Positions 55,810 to 64,000 of a stretch of DNA of 64,000 nt are shown in pieces; within the stretch, counting starts at the first letter, position 1; the number at the start of each line of letters is the position of its first letter. The stretch is from positions 5,458,501-5,522,500 of the forward strand of contig NC_085126.1 of assembly GCF_030269925.1 (NCBI RefSeq). Direction: 5' to 3'. This DNA comes from Bombyx mori (Eukaryota > Arthropoda > Insecta > Lepidoptera > Bombycidae). The translations under genes and the position numbers were made by a program. Under the pieces are notes generated by a model. It worked only from the letters and a program-made list of their open reading frames with translations, ran no database searches and was not told where the DNA came from.

Positions 55810-56829
55810 CGGTTGTCTGTAAAGTCGGTTCACTGACGATAGTTGAACGTGACAACGTCATAAGAAAATACTGATGGAATGGTTTCATTTTCCAAAAGAA
55901 ATTTTAATTTTATTTGTTTGTTAGATGTTTCCGAGCGCTGTGCTTTAGCTGTACTTTCACTTTTCATTGAACTTCATACTTGACGAAAACATGTAAATGT
56001 ATTATTATATAGCAGCTGTCCACGCGGATGCATCGCTCACTCAAGTAAGAGAGAGACGACAGATGTCGAACACTGCCGAACGCGGAGGCCGATTGTGCCT
56101 CTCTGTCGCTCGTTGCGCGCTCTCGCTTGCACTTCAAGCTTTAAATGGAACGCCTCAGAGCGAGGTAACGCCGCATGAGTCATGTTTTTTCGTGCGTGCA
56201 GCCAGCTCCATCGAATTATAAGACGTTGTCACGTCAAAAACGAAGATGATTTCTGATTAGAATTTTTGAATCGATATTAATGAATATAAAAAAAAAGTAT
56301 CGAAATGTGTGTTCAATATTATAAGAACTGCATTTACTTACCAATTTCCCTATTAAACATTTAACGATAATAGTACTAAAAGTGTAAACTTCAGTCGCAC
56401 AACGTAGCTGACACGCAATTATTTTTTAGTGATGAAACAAATGAAATCGATTTTTAACTCGTAAGTATAAAAATAAACAATCATGAATTTGCGTTACCAT
56501 AAGAAGTGCTTGGAATAAGCATTGTAAAGTAAATAAATTCTGATATAAAATTCCATTTCATGTCACACGCCAGAGCAGACGGTGAAGTGTTCAACAAATA
56601 GTCAGCAGATACCAAAATGTCTCGGCACAGATTTAAGCTCTGACGAACCGAAAGGTATTTGATAGTTTCGTCCATGGAAATCGATATTATTTCGATATAT
56701 CGAAATCGATTTTTTAATCGTTATTAACAGGTTTAGGGATACGATATTCAAATCTCCACCACAGATTTTACTTTTATATTGTCAAAGCGTCAAGAATAAT
56801 AATTTTTACGTCAATGGCGTTCGGGCATC
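55810..56829. promoter_or_regulatory. Unannotated stretch with CpG-rich, GAGAG-containing patch (56020-56220)
   Basis: About 200 bp inside AT-rich DNA are CpG-rich with GAGAGAGACG, CGCGCTCTCGC and a CCATTTAAAG-type word on the minus strand. The composition resembles an insect promoter or first exon. A 74-codon plus-strand frame crosses it without recognisable domains. The remainder of the stretch shows nothing. Confidence 0.25.
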
Positions 56830-57077
56830 TTTTTTTTAATTGCTTAGTTGGGTGGACGAGATCACAACCCACCTGGTGTTAAGTGGTTACTAGAGCCCAT
56901 AGACATCTACAACGTAAATGCGCAACCCACCTTGAGATAAGTTCTAAGATCTCAAGTATAGTTACAACAGCTAGCTGCCCCACCCTTCAAGCCGAAACGC
57001 ATTACTGCTTCACGGCAGAAATAGGCAGGGTGGTGGTACCTACCCGTGCGGACTCACAAGAGGTCCTATCACCAGTA
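56830..57077 (-). repeat. Bm1 SINE, head-less copy
   Basis: Antisense from TTTTTTTAATTGCTTAGTTGG to GAGGTCCTATCACCAGTA. Confidence 0.9.
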
Positions 57078-57235
57078 AGAATCAGAAGAAGCATCTAATG
57101 AGTAGTTTCGGAACAAAACCAAATAAAAAAACAAATCACATTCCTTTTGGTGAAAATGTAATATTCATATCAAGGTTTTATAATTTAAATATGCATGAAG
57201 TCTCTAGCAGTTGATTGGTGTTGGCAGCCACGTCA

Positions 57236-57543
57236 TCTCAGATCCTCCCGATCCACTAACGGTGCTTTTAGGTACTTCAAGCACCGGTCACCGTTCTCGT
57301 CGAACCCGTCGCTTGCGACGAAGGGCTCGACGAGTAAATTAACTCAGACACAGCCCACTGAGTTTCTCGCCGGATCTTCTCAGTGGGTCGCGTTTCCGAT
57401 CCGGTGGTAGATTCTGCGAAGCACGGCTCTTGCTAGGGTTCGTGTTAGCAACGTCATCAGGTTTGAGCCCCGTGAGCTCACCTACTAGCCACGGTTACGC
57501 TGAAATAGCCTCTCAAGGCTATCAGCTTAGGTAGAAAAAAAAA
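57236..57543 (+). repeat. Family-B LINE 3' end
   Basis: Sense from TCTCAGATCCTCCCGATCC to CAGCTTAGGTAGAAAAAAAA. The stem is TAGCC/GGCTA, the common form. Confidence 0.88.
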
Positions 57544-58190
57544 AGGTGTTGGCAGCGCAGTTTAGACAACTTAATTGCAGATTTATGATTGAGGTGTATT
57601 TTTTATTGGTTTAAGTTCATTTCAGAGTGTTCCGAGAAGGTCATAATATTTTTGGATTCGTTTTTGGATATATTTGAGACAACCTGGCTACAGACGTGTT
57701 CGAAAACTACCGATTGCCATAATTAAGAAGCGCTTTATTGATTTTTGTACAAAAGTTTCTTAATAAAAAAAAAGTAGAGAGTGAAATTGAACTACAGAAA
57801 AAATAGAATTAACCCCTTTCTGACCTTTAGACTGTGACATACGCGTGCTTAACGACTTAAATACAAAAGTGATTTCCATTCGCTTGGAATTTAAAGATAC
57901 TCACACCACCAGTAAATACTTATTTAAATTCCATCAATATCCATAGTATATTAATTGTCAATCTGCCAAACGAAAACCTGTATGCTTAGTTAAACATGAA
58001 TAGCTTGCGTTGATACTTTGGCGAGCTTCCAAAGGACTAATGAGTCAGCTTGGAAGGGAATTCGTGGCGCTGGCTAGTGGCATTGAATGTGAATTTTAAT
58101 TTCCGCAATTTTTAATTAACACGTTTTCAATTAGCCGCTCGCATTGAAGTACGCAATGAAAATAGTAATTTTACGGTGTCAGAATTTTAT
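57544..58190. other. Unannotated stretch
   Basis: GGTGTTGGCAGC at 57545 repeats the bases GTGTTGGCAGCC found just before the family-B insertion (about 57217), so TTGG..TGTTGGCAGC may be its target-site duplication. No gene seen. Confidence 0.45.
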
Positions 58191-58194
58191 TTTA

Positions 58195-58412
58195 CACCAC
58201 TTTTGCCACGTACCATCCGGCTATGGAATGAGCTTCCCTCCACGGTGTTTCCCGAGCGCTATGACATCTCCTTCTTCAAACGAGGCTTGTGGAGAGTATT
58301 AAGCGGTAGGCAGCGGCTTGGCTCTGCCCCTGGCATTGCTGAAGTCCATGGGCAACGGTAACCACTCACTATCAGGTGGGCCGTATGCTCGTCTGCCAAC
58401 AAGGGCAATAAA
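58195..58412 (+). pseudogene. Jockey-like LINE ORF2 C-terminus and 3' end
   Basis: PRTIRLWNELPSTVFPERYD, then SFFKRGLWRVLSGRQRLGS, in an open frame to the stop near 58361, followed by ACCACTCACTATCAGGTGGG and GGGCAATAAAAAAAA. It is 5' truncated and close to the 54836 copy. Confidence 0.82.
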
Positions 58413-58418
58413 AAAAAA

Positions 58419-58704
58419 GCTGACCCCGCAGACTTCGTTGGGCCTCAATCGATAAATAAAAGACCTAAACTTTTGTATAAAATAAACAAAAGCAATCCGT
58501 CCGACGGGGGACACATCAAAGGGGAAACAAAATTGTTATTTTTATTTATTTCCGAGCATTTTCATATTTATCTACCTTTTAAACCTTCTCTGGACTTCCA
58601 CAAATAATTCAAGACCAAAATTAGCCCAATCGGTCCAGCCGTTCTCGAGTTTTACCGAGACTAACGAACAGCAATTCATTTTTATATATATAGATAGAAG
58701 ATAG
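58419..58704 (+). repeat. Family-C LINE-type 3' end
   Basis: AGCTGACCCCGCAGACTTCG to TTTTATATATATAGATAGA, directly after the preceding LINE tail. Confidence 0.82.
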
Positions 58705-59097
58705 ATTTAACTTTTGATCCTTATTCGTTAACCTTTTCTAACATACTACATTTATTTTTGCATGACACACAACAAATACCCTCTAAAATACATTAGTAAA
58801 TATTGTATGAGAATAAGAACAAAACGACACAACCCAAAAATTCACTGAAACCAATTTAGTTAATGGAGAGTCCGAGCGCCCGTCATGAAACTAGAATAAC
58901 GACACAAAATACGAGTTTAATCACACTATTAAAGATAAACGTTCATCTGGTAAGGACGGCACAGCGAAACATCGAAGTGTTGACTCGATAATAATATAAC
59001 TGTACTTGTGTGATCTTACTTCACAGAACTTTAACCTTAATAATCTGGTGGTTTATTAATCAGAGTGACGAATAAAGCAGTCTAGCCTATTATGACT
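58705..59097. other. Unannotated stretch
   Basis: AT-rich; no exon or repeat recognised. Confidence 0.35.
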
Positions 59098-59330
59098 ATA
59101 CTAGCGACCCGCCCTCGCTTCGCTTCGGAAACATTAAAACACACATGAAAACAAAAAAACAAAATAATTTTTAAAAAAAAAAAAGTAGCCTATGTTCATC
59201 AGGGACAATGTCGGCTTCTAATGGAAAAAGAATTTTTCAAATCGGTCCAGTAGTTTCGGAGCCTATTCGAAACAAACAAACAAACAAATCTTTCCTCTTT
59301 ATAATATTAGTATAGAAGTATAGATTGCCT
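59098..59330 (+). repeat. Family-D LINE 3' end
   Basis: ACTAGCGACCCGCCCTCGCT to CTCTTTATAATATTAGTATAG, nearly identical to 53813-54030. Confidence 0.8.
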
Positions 59331-59683
59331 TAAAAGCATTAGAGATTCACCCAAACTCGCGAGAAAATCAATCGTTGCCACATACAAATTAGAACACAAA
59401 AGTGAAGTTCCCCTAAATAGGTCGGTTCATTCCGCTCAGTGGGTGTCAAAACCAATCCGACGAGACTGACTCACTCGGGACTTAATTTACTTGATTGAAT
59501 ACAAACAAAGAATTCTCGTGTCATATTCCGATGCGGAACGGATTTAGGTCGCCGTATAATACAATTTTATTTTTATTAAGATGTATGAGATGAAGAAGAA
59601 ATATAGGACTAAAATGTAGGCGAATTTGACGGCAAAATATATATTAAGTGATTTTAATAGGTCGTTTTCATTTTATTTTATAA

Positions 59684-60125
59684 CTAGCGCGGCCCGCTCC
59701 GACTCCGCTCGGGTCTTTAACAAAAATTTCAACGATATTTGACGTTGTTTTATTCATTTAAATAAAAGAACACTTATTACGGCGTGACTATAATAGCTAG
59801 ACATATGCTGTCGCGACACTTTTTGTAAATAATAATCTGTTCTACAAAGTCGCAGTACATGATTTTATTCTATCATGAATAGTTTTCTCAGGGCACGCGA
59901 TGTATACAATATTTTAGGTAATTTTTTTACACATTTGGGTTACATTATTGGAGTTTTAGTAAGGATCCCTAATTTTTTTCAAAAAAGAGTATAGCCTATG
60001 TCACTCGGGAATAGTGGTAGCTTCCAAACAGTGAAAGAATTTTTTAAATCGGTTCAGTAGTTTCGGAGCCTATTCAATACTAAAAAAACAAACAAATCTT
60101 TGCTCTTTATAATATTAGTATAGAT
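59684..60125 (+). repeat. Family-D-like LINE 3' end
   Basis: ACTAGCGCGGCCCGCTCCGA to CTCTTTATAATATTAGTATAG; sister of 53415-53812. Confidence 0.75.
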
Positions 60126-60600
60126 ACAGATTAATATAAAATACAGATAGCATATTGATGTTGTGGGTAGAATAAGAATTTCAAGTCAATGAAACGATAG
60201 TCAAAATTCTTTTAATGTTCTCAATCAAATCGAAGAAAGCGAGTCTTCTTAATGCTTACACTGATGGCAGGCTGTTAAATTACTAGTTTGACGAGTACAA
60301 ATAAAATCATAGATCGATCTGTGTGATACTTAAAAAGAAAATATGCGAACTGCGTTTAGTCCAAAGGAACGGTTTTCCCCAATTTCCTACCTGGATAACT
60401 ACATAACAACAAGTATATTGATACCATACGATCTATCTACATTTACCGTTACCGTGTTTTACTTTGGTTCATGAATAAATTCTACTAATTAAGAATAAGA
60501 GTAAACATACTTTATGAAAGAATCAAATAAAAAAAAAAGTATTTATATTCATTCATAAATAATTTAAAAAAAAACGATTACTAAATATCGAAATCGTCAA
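60126..60600. other. Unannotated stretch
   Basis: AT-rich; no exon or repeat recognised. Confidence 0.35.
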
Positions 60601-60610
60601 CTTAAATAAA

Positions 60611-60822
60611 GCAGGTCTCCTTGCGTAGCTGACGCCGTGCAGTGCCTGACGCTTTCTCAAGGCGTAGTCTCCCGGCAGGAATTGGAAGAAGAGGAGGACC
60701 CCTCTTCTTCTTCTCCCTGTTCTTCTCTGGAGGCGCCAGAGTCCGACATAACCCGGTCTCTTACCCCCCTCGACCGGGTATTCGTAATGGGATTCCCCAG
60801 AGATAAAAAAAAAATTATATAG
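60611..60822 (+). pseudogene. Possible retrocopied fragment ending in A-run
   Basis: A GC-richer ~210-bp block (GCAGGTCTCCTTGCGTAGCT to GATTCCCCAGAGATAAAAAAAAAA) contains a 61-codon frame with an acidic EEEEDPSSSSP stretch and stops just after an A run. The abrupt edges and A tail suggest a retrotransposed or LINE 3' fragment. The family was not recognised. Confidence 0.3.
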
Positions 60823-61229
60823 GTCTTTCCCGCCCGTCCCTATTTTCAGCGAGTATCAATAGTCTTCTTCGTGCTCTACTCGGGTAGATGCAATCAAGAA
60901 ATAGCATTCAATGAAAACTGTAACTTAAACACCAAATTTTCCATCAGCCGTTTTCACAAATACTTAAGATTTTAATTATTAATTTGAGCTGTGAAGAGAA
61001 ACCTCGAGAAAGAGATGTATTTACAATCAATGCCTACGACTTATCCCTTTCTGAAAGCGTCATTGCAATTCTGAAAGTGTCATGTCAAGTGCATTATTGA
61101 AGGATTTCTGTCACCTTCTTCAACTAGTACTTATCCACCCGTCTTGAAACCATTTCAATATCGGTAATTTCAATGACAGACAAATCAAAATTTGCGCCTC
61201 TGAAATATCTTTAATATAATATTCTAAGA
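60823..61229. other. Unannotated stretch
   Basis: A GAAAGCGTCATTGCAATTCT/GAAAGTGTCATGTCAAG partial repeat lies at 61053-61090. No gene seen. Confidence 0.35.
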
Positions 61230-61576
61230 TAGGTCTTCTCGCATTAAAACTGTATAATCTCAATACTTACTAATTTTACAGGAGAGCGTTTTAAAGGTTT
61301 AACATGTGATATTTTTAATATTAATCATCTTTGCAACATAATTTTTTTATTTTTAACCAGTTAAATTATCTGTCTATTAAAGTAAGTTAAAATTATGTAT
61401 TAATTTTGTTAATAGTAGTAAAAAAAAAAAGTAAACTAACAAAAAAAAAAACTAAAATTAAACTACACTCTTTTGACAGTATTTATGAGAAAAATACTGG
61501 TGATACCAAATGATTCCGCATATTAACTCAATTTCGAATATTTTAGGAAGTTGTACACTTTTAATGCGAAAAGACG
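61230..61576. mobile_element. MITE family (GTCTTCTCGCATTAAAA termini), long copy
   Basis: The left GGTCTTCTCGCATTAAAA and the right TTTTAATGCGAAAAGACGAC are inverted repeats. The body shares ~250 bp with 37013-37276 (TTTTACAGGAGAG, TTTAACATGTGATATTTTTAA, TTTTGACAGTATTTATG). Target duplication is not clear. Confidence 0.6.
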
Positions 61577-62014
61577 ACGCATAAGGGACGCAACATACAT
61601 ATAAAGTTTAGCAGAAAAATTGTTTAGCAAAAAAAAAAAAAAAACGTCGTGGTATTTATGTATCTCTTCCACATATTTCCCGGAAAAAGTTAATCACGTT
61701 TGGGGGAATTACAACCGGCAATTTTGTTCGAATAAAACACAACGGTCACATAACGCATTACGTTTCGCAAAAATAATAATGTACTCGCATTAAAGATGAA
61801 TTTTATGTATGCATTTCCTTATCTGTATTTGTATTTAACTAAATGCTTGATTTAACTGAATAATTCATGGTTTACCAACAAAATACTGACGTTAAAACTG
61901 CTTGGATATTATATCAGAGCCGGAAAAAATGCATCTAGCCTCTGATTGTATGATATCTGTCTGTCTGTCTAGCTGGCTTTAATTGCATTATATGGGCGGA
62001 CGAATTTATTGCCA
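61577..62014. other. Unannotated stretch
   Basis: AT-rich with a TCTGTCTGTCTGTC run near 61958. No gene seen. Confidence 0.35.
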
Positions 62015-62332
62015 CGTCATTTCGGATCCTTTCGATCCACTAACGGTGCTTTTAGCTACTCCAAGCGCCGGTCATCGTTCTGATCGAACCCATCGCTCGC
62101 GACGAAGGGCTCGGCGAGTAAATTAACCCACAGACACAGCCCACTGAGTTTCTCGCCGGATCTTCTCAGTGGATCGCGATTCCGAACCGGTGGTAGATTC
62201 TGCGAAGCACTGCTCTTGCTAGGGTCAGTGTTAGTAACGTCGTCAGGTTTGAGCCCCGTGAGATCACCTACTAGTTAAGATTACGCTGAAATGGTCTCTC
62301 AAGACCAACAACCATCAGCTTAGGTAGAAAAA
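62015..62332 (+). repeat. Family-B LINE 3' end with compensated stem
   Basis: Sense from CACGTCATTTCGGATCC to CAGCTTAGGTAGAAAAAAA. The terminal stem reads TGGTC-TCTCAA-GACCA, followed by a small ACAACCA insertion before TCAGC. Confidence 0.87.
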
Positions 62333-62502
62333 AAAGAATTTTCTGCTCCATTTTGAATAACTAGTGGAAAGCATTGACGTCACAATATACAAGTCTATCT
62401 ACGCCTCTCCGGACATTACGAACTGCAGACATCGATTAGATTAACATAATAGCTGTCTCTTTCCTGCCTTTCTAATCAAAGCATTGGTACATCGTTACAG
62501 AA

Positions 62503-62948
62503 GTCGTCGTGGCCTAAAAGATAAGACGTCCGGAGCATTCGTGTTGAAGCGATGCACCGGTGTTCGAATCCCGCAGGCGGGTACCAATTTTTCTAATGAA
62601 ATACGTACTCAACAAATGTTCACGATTGACTTCCACGATGAAGAAATAACATCGTGTAATAAAAGTGAAACCCGCAAAATTATAATTTGCGTAATTACTG
62701 GTGGTAGGACCTGTTGTGAGTCCGCGCGGGTAGGTACCACCGCCCTGCCTATTTCTGCCGTGAAGCAGTAATGCGTTTCGGTTTGAAGGGTGGGGCAGCC
62801 GTTGTAACTATACTGAGACCTTACAACTTATATCTCAAGGTGGGTGGCGCATTTACGTTGTAGATGTCTATGGGCTCCAGTAACCACTTAACACCAGGTG
62901 GGCTGTGAGCTCGTCCAACCATCTAAGCAATAACAAAAAAAAAAAAAG
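62503..62948 (+). repeat. Bm1 SINE, full length
   Basis: Head GTCGTCGTGGCCTAAAAGAT, box B GGTGTTCGAATCCCGC, linker with CACGATTGACTTCCACGATG, body and CATCTAAGCAATAACAAAAA tail. With 31463-31899 it is the best reference copy here. Confidence 0.93.
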
Positions 62949-63114
62949 AAATATTGGTGGAAAAGTGCAAGTTCATAAAATGTTTTTACTACAAACAAAA
63001 TGATGCTCTGGCAATGAGCTTATGATTCCACAGAGTGAACTCACCTATTTATCGACCGTTAACACTGTCAGTTTTAACATTTAAATTATGTCTACATTAA
63101 TTTTTTTAATATCA

Positions 63115-63340
63115 CTACTCCTCCTCCTCCTTGCGTCGGTTTCCTCATTACTGAGGGTCGTGGTCATGGCCTTGAAACAGTTTGTTTTTTATAATGCACC
63201 GCCATCTGTTCCTATCTGCAGCTGAGTGCAGAGCATCGTGCACTGTGGTATCCAGGGCTGCACGATTCTGGTCCGTTCAACGGGTCGGGTTCCTGCCTCT
63301 TGGTCGCTTGCCCTCGACCTTTCCAGTGACCACCAATTTC
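63115..63340 (-). pseudogene. LINE ORF2 C-terminus with (GGA)n tail
   Basis: The minus strand encodes GKRPRGRNPTRWTDQN..., then HSAADRNRWRCI and a stop soon after GHDHDPQ, the end of an RTE-like LINE ORF2 (RGR-x-P-x-RW-x-DQ ... A-x-DR-x-x-W). It is followed by GAGGAAACCGACGCAAGGAG and a GGA-type tail. The plus-strand 63-codon frame at 63182 is its shadow. Confidence 0.65.
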
Positions 63341-63557
63341 AATATCACTACACACAATCAATATTACTCATAAAATAAGCACACCCGACCTTATTTTAAA
63401 TAATCGCGGTATCGAAATTAAATTATCCATTAAAAGATATTTACATCGCGAGATTGAAATGTTATCGTGAACATAAAGACATTATTTATTTATTTTACAG
63501 TATTTCAAAAAATAATTTAAGTTAACAAGCGGACAATTACAGTCGATTATAGCCGCC

Positions 63558-63827
63558 ATGTTTATTTGTTCTCTAAAAAATGATGTTGTCAAACTTGTCT
63601 CGTCTACGCTGTGGCTATTTAAAGTAAAAGTTATTTTTGGAGAGTTGTCCATCCAGTATGATGTGTTAAAGCGACGTTTTGAACAGAATCCAGGGAATCC
63701 GTACGATAAGTATGTCAGAATATTAAACGAGAATCATGCACGCTTGCGCAGTTTTCAAACATATATAAGAGAAATTTTTAAGCGTCGGAAGCGTGCCACT
63801 AAAAACAAATTTTATCACAAACATTAA
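63558..63827 (+). CDS. Small unrecognised basic ORF, 89 aa
   Basis: ATG at 63558 has a good start context (GCCGCCATGT). The protein reads MFICSLKNDVVKLVSSTLWL, then GNPYDKYVRILNENHARLRS and a basic IFKRRKRATKNKF end. AATAAA follows 7-8 bases after the stop, and TTACAG upstream could be a splice acceptor. No family is recognised. It may be a small gene, a last exon or a mobile-element relic. Confidence 0.3.
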   Translation: MFICSLKNDVVKLVSSTLWLFKVKVIFGELSIQYDVLKRRFEQNPGNPYDKYVRILNENHARLRSFQTYIREIFKRRKRATKNKFYHKH

Positions 63828-64000
63828 AAATAAAATCGAATCAGGTAATAAATATATCAGAAGTCGCTGCGAAGTAATTGATGTAATTTGTTTATCCATA
63901 ATAGATGACCGCATGAGATACTTTTTTTAAATGCTGCGGAAATTTAACAAAACTACTGAACGAAAATTGATTACGCGTGACGTCTTTTGGGGCCAAAATG

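Noticed and set aside
1..64000. CRISPR arrays, bacterial operons, rRNA genes
   Set aside because: Direct repeats here are dispersed transposable elements without regular spacers, and nothing resembles rRNA or prokaryotic gene organisation.

Overview
The window is lepidopteran nuclear DNA, almost certainly silkworm (Bombyx mori or its close relative B. mandarina). The main evidence is the tRNA-derived SINE that I recognise as Bm1: about twenty copies are present, some full length with a recognisable box B (GTTCGAATCCC). Other silkworm/lepidopteran-type retroelement 3' ends, miniature inverted-repeat elements (MITEs) and the AT-rich background agree. There are no bacterial-style operons. Most short open reading frames are chance frames or fall inside repeats.

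Host coding content is sparse and lies on the minus strand. One short exon (2569-2750) has good splice sites and encodes what looks like the start of a FERM F1 lobe, best matched by memory to focal adhesion kinase. A second exon (34026-34438) starts with ATG, encodes 137 codons plus two bases and ends in a strong AG|GTGAGT donor; I do not recognise its protein. If both belong to one gene, most of the window is intron, but their splice phases do not fit directly, so at least one exon would be missing between them. A small plus-strand ORF at 63558-63827 is a weak further candidate.

The centrepiece is a nested retrotransposon at 40571-46921. A full-length, RTE-like LINE (40585-46907) with a perfect 14-bp target-site duplication sits inside an older repeat. 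Its ORF1 (L1-ORF1p-like) and ORF2 (AP endonuclease plus reverse transcriptase) are in the same frame, separated by a single UAG followed by CAA. ORF2 has no AUG until the endonuclease catalytic region, which suggests stop-codon readthrough. ORF2 is interrupted, exactly in the conserved SPGPDG motif, by a GC-rich R1-clade-like element (43552-45390) with its own 14-bp duplication and 22-A tail. That inner element has lost its reverse transcriptase core by an in-frame internal deletion, so the visible 960-codon ORF is a chimera of two elements.

The rest is a mosaic of dispersed repeats: Bm1; a LINE 3'-end family (called family B here) whose terminal stem-loop shows compensatory base changes between copies; a Jockey-like LINE whose last ~65 bp match the Bm1 tail; a second tRNA-like SINE; three 276-bp MITEs with 4-bp duplications; a hAT-like MITE; TA-flanked MITEs; several other LINE 3' ends ending in ATAGAT or TATAATATTAG tails; and a large composite CT microsatellite. 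No true tRNA, rRNA or CRISPR was seen. Family names other than Bm1 are inferred from memory and structure, not from a database search.
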